Shown in pieces: positions 62,714 to 64,000 of a stretch of 64,000 nt of DNA. The notes beneath the pieces are model-generated. The model had not been told where the DNA came from. It saw nothing but the letters and a program-made list of their open reading frames with translations, and did not search any database. The position numbers and the translations under genes were made by a program. The stretch's first letter is position 1. Each line of letters begins with the position of its first letter. Origin of the DNA: Xanthomonas campestris pv. phormiicola (GTDB lineage Bacteria; Pseudomonadota; Gammaproteobacteria; Xanthomonadales; Xanthomonadaceae); NCBI GenBank assembly GCA_025666215.1, contig CP102593.1, positions 1,625,001 through 1,689,000 of the forward strand, written 5' to 3'.

Positions 62714-64000
62714 TCAGAAACGCTGCTGGTACTTCATGTAGATGAAACGACCGATGTCATAACCGCCGTAATAAGAATACCCGGAGCTCGGCTGCGAGTA
62801 AGACGGGGCGGCATAGTGCTCGAACACGTTGTTCGCACCGACAGCGACAGTTGCATTCCACGGTGTGTTGTAGCTGACCTGCACGTCGTGGAAAGTGTTT
62901 GCCCCGATCTTGTTGACCGGATAGGTGGCGCCAGCGTATTCCGGTGCGGTGAAGTCCGGATTGCTGCAGCGGTCATCGAAATAGCATTGTTCCTTGGTGC
63001 TGGAGTAGTAACGCGTGCTCCAGGTGACAGTCCAGTCGTTCAACTGCCACGTCAAGGTCAGGTTCGAGCGCAGGCGGAAATAGCTGCCTCCAGCGCTTTG
63101 ATAACCGTTTTGCTGGCTGGCCGGATTGTCAGAGTTGTCCTGCTTCAGTTCGTTCTTGGTGACATAGGTGCTCAGCCAAGCAGCGTTGAAGTTACCCCAT
63201 GCGGTATCCAAGCGGTAGTTGACATCGAAGTCGAAGCCTTCGGTTTCCTGGTAACCAGCGTTGCGCAGGCCGAACGAAAGCGACGTGATGTTGCCTGCTG
63301 CGTTGCGGGTAAAGCCGGTGCAACGGGACTCGATGCCGCGCAGGTAGCAATCTTCCAGTAGCGTGGTCGGGTCGTCGGAAACGATGGTGTTCTCGATACG
63401 AACGTTCCACCAGTCCAGCGAAGCATTCAGGCCGCTGATGAACTCGGGACTCCACACAAGACCGAGGGTCTTGGAGGTGGAGGTTTCCGGGGTCAGAGTC
63501 GGAGTGGAGCCGGAGCTGAAGGGAACGTTGCTCTGCTCGCCGGGACCCGGGGCCGGAGCCGTACCGGAGGCGTTGAGCTGGCGGTAGCCAGCCGGGACCA
63601 CGGCCGAGCAGCGCGCGTTGCCCGCCGCCGTGCCGAACGAGGTATCGCAGGGGTCGGTGTAGTACTCGAAGCTCTGCGACAGCCCGCCGTACAGGTCGGC
63701 AATGGTCGGCGCACGGAAGCCTTCCGCCCAGGTGCCGCGAACCAGCAGCGAGTCGATCGGTTTCCACTTGAAACCGAACTTGCTGTTGACCGTATCACCG
63801 AAGTTGTCGTAGTCCGAGTAGCGGCTTGCCAGCGACAAGCTCAGCTCCTTGGCAAGCGGCAAGTCGGCCAGCAGCGGAACCTGGAATTCGGCGTAGACCT
63901 CGTCCAGGCTGTACTTGCCTTTCGTCGGACCCGCCGCGAGATCGGTGGAAATGCCGGCCTGGGCCATTGCGTCCGGAGAGAAGCTGCCACTTTCCTGGCG
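62714..64000 (-). CDS. TonB-dependent receptor 4, C-terminal part (cut by right edge)
   Basis: The last 428 or so residues of a TBDR barrel: LADLPLAKELSLSLASRYSDYDNFGDT, GTWAEGFRAPTIADLYG, and a C-terminal GYDIGRFIYMKYQQRF with terminal Phe. It differs from TBDR1-3 and belongs to the group with Cys-containing loops (CDTSFGTAAGNARC). The N-terminus lies beyond the window. It is convergent with the TetR gene. The substrate is unknown. Confidence 0.9.
   Translation of the reverse strand, partial: RQESGSFSPDAMAQAGISTDLAAGPTKGKYSLDEVYAEFQVPLLADLPLAKELSLSLASRYSDYDNFGDTVNSKFGFKWKPIDSLLVRGTWAEGFRAPTIADLYGGLSQSFEYYTDPCDTSFGTAAGNARCSAVVPAGYRQLNASGTAPAPGPGEQSNVPFSSGSTPTLTPETSTSKTLGLVWSPEFISGLNASLDWWNVRIENTIVSDDPTTLLEDCYLRGIESRCTGFTRNAAGNITSLSFGLRNAGYQETEGFDFDVNYRLDTAWGNFNAAWLSTYVTKNELKQDNSDNPASQQNGYQSAGGSYFRLRSNLTLTWQLNDWTVTWSTRYYSSTKEQCYFDDRCSNPDFTAPEYAGATYPVNKIGANTFHDVQVSYNTPWNATVAVGANNVFEHYAAPSYSQPSSGYSYYGGYDIGRFIYMKYQQRF

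Noticed and set aside
62429..63361. 310-codon plus-strand frame
   Set aside because: Antisense to the clear TBDR coding region and crosses its terminator.
1..64000. CRISPR array, tRNA or rRNA genes
   Set aside because: No regularly spaced direct repeats with unique spacers, and no tRNA or rRNA landmarks were seen.

Overview
This window looks like a chromosomal segment of a Xanthomonas species (gamma-proteobacteria, high GC). The evidence is a type IV secretion effector with the Xanthomonadaceae XVIPCD tail, 89-bp integron attC sites of the kind found in Xanthomonas, a complete plant N-glycan degradation cluster, and several large TonB-dependent receptors (TBDRs). Everything is inferred from the sequence alone; no database search was run.

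Layout. (1) 1-4,440: an immunity/toxin pair (Imm11-like protein plus an AHH-nuclease XVIPCD effector), then a SymE-type gene with a small partner and a highly structured leader. (2) 4,440-11,200: an accessory region of lower GC with leftward genes for two unknown proteins, a DUF3644 HEPN protein, an AbiV-like protein, an Imm45-like protein, a DUF4375/DMP19-like protein and a frameshifted lipoprotein. It contains one complete attC and one half attC, two copies of a long palindromic repeat (one split by an intact IS4-family element with a 9-bp target duplication), and a 0.4-kb decayed duplicate of the 3' end of the GH35 gene. (3) 11,216-27,995: eight leftward glycoside hydrolase genes (GH29, GH18, GH20, GH2, GH3, GH125, GH92, GH35 in order of transcription), matching the activities needed to dismantle plant complex N-glycans. 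(4) 28,367-39,293: three TBDR genes and a glucokinase-family gene. Two TBDRs and the kinase have a TTGACA promoter overlapped by a palindrome TGACAnCGnTGTCA, which resembles the operator of the N-acetylglucosamine regulator NagR/NagQ (LacI family). (5) 39,783-50,300: housekeeping genes (rsmE, bioA, nudE, cysQ, mazG, UPF0060, Mpo1-like, SPFH/NfeD, gcvT, gcvH), a candidate small RNA and a histone-H1-like gene. (6) 50,300-62,252: a gene-poor repeat stretch, a serine beta-lactamase-family protein, a DMT transporter, a GMC oxidoreductase, a carrier related to NTP/NDP exchangers, DUF1304, then a fatty-acid operon (alpha/beta hydrolase, fadE, DUF4442) divergent from a TetR regulator with twin operators. 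(7) The right edge cuts a fourth TBDR.

How it works together (inference): TBDRs import glycan fragments, the secreted hydrolases trim them (galactose, fucose, GlcNAc, mannose, xylose, and the chitobiose core), and a cytoplasmic sugar kinase feeds the products into metabolism. The shared operator ties at least part of this to GlcNAc sensing. The left third of the window is devoted to inter-bacterial conflict and probable phage defence.
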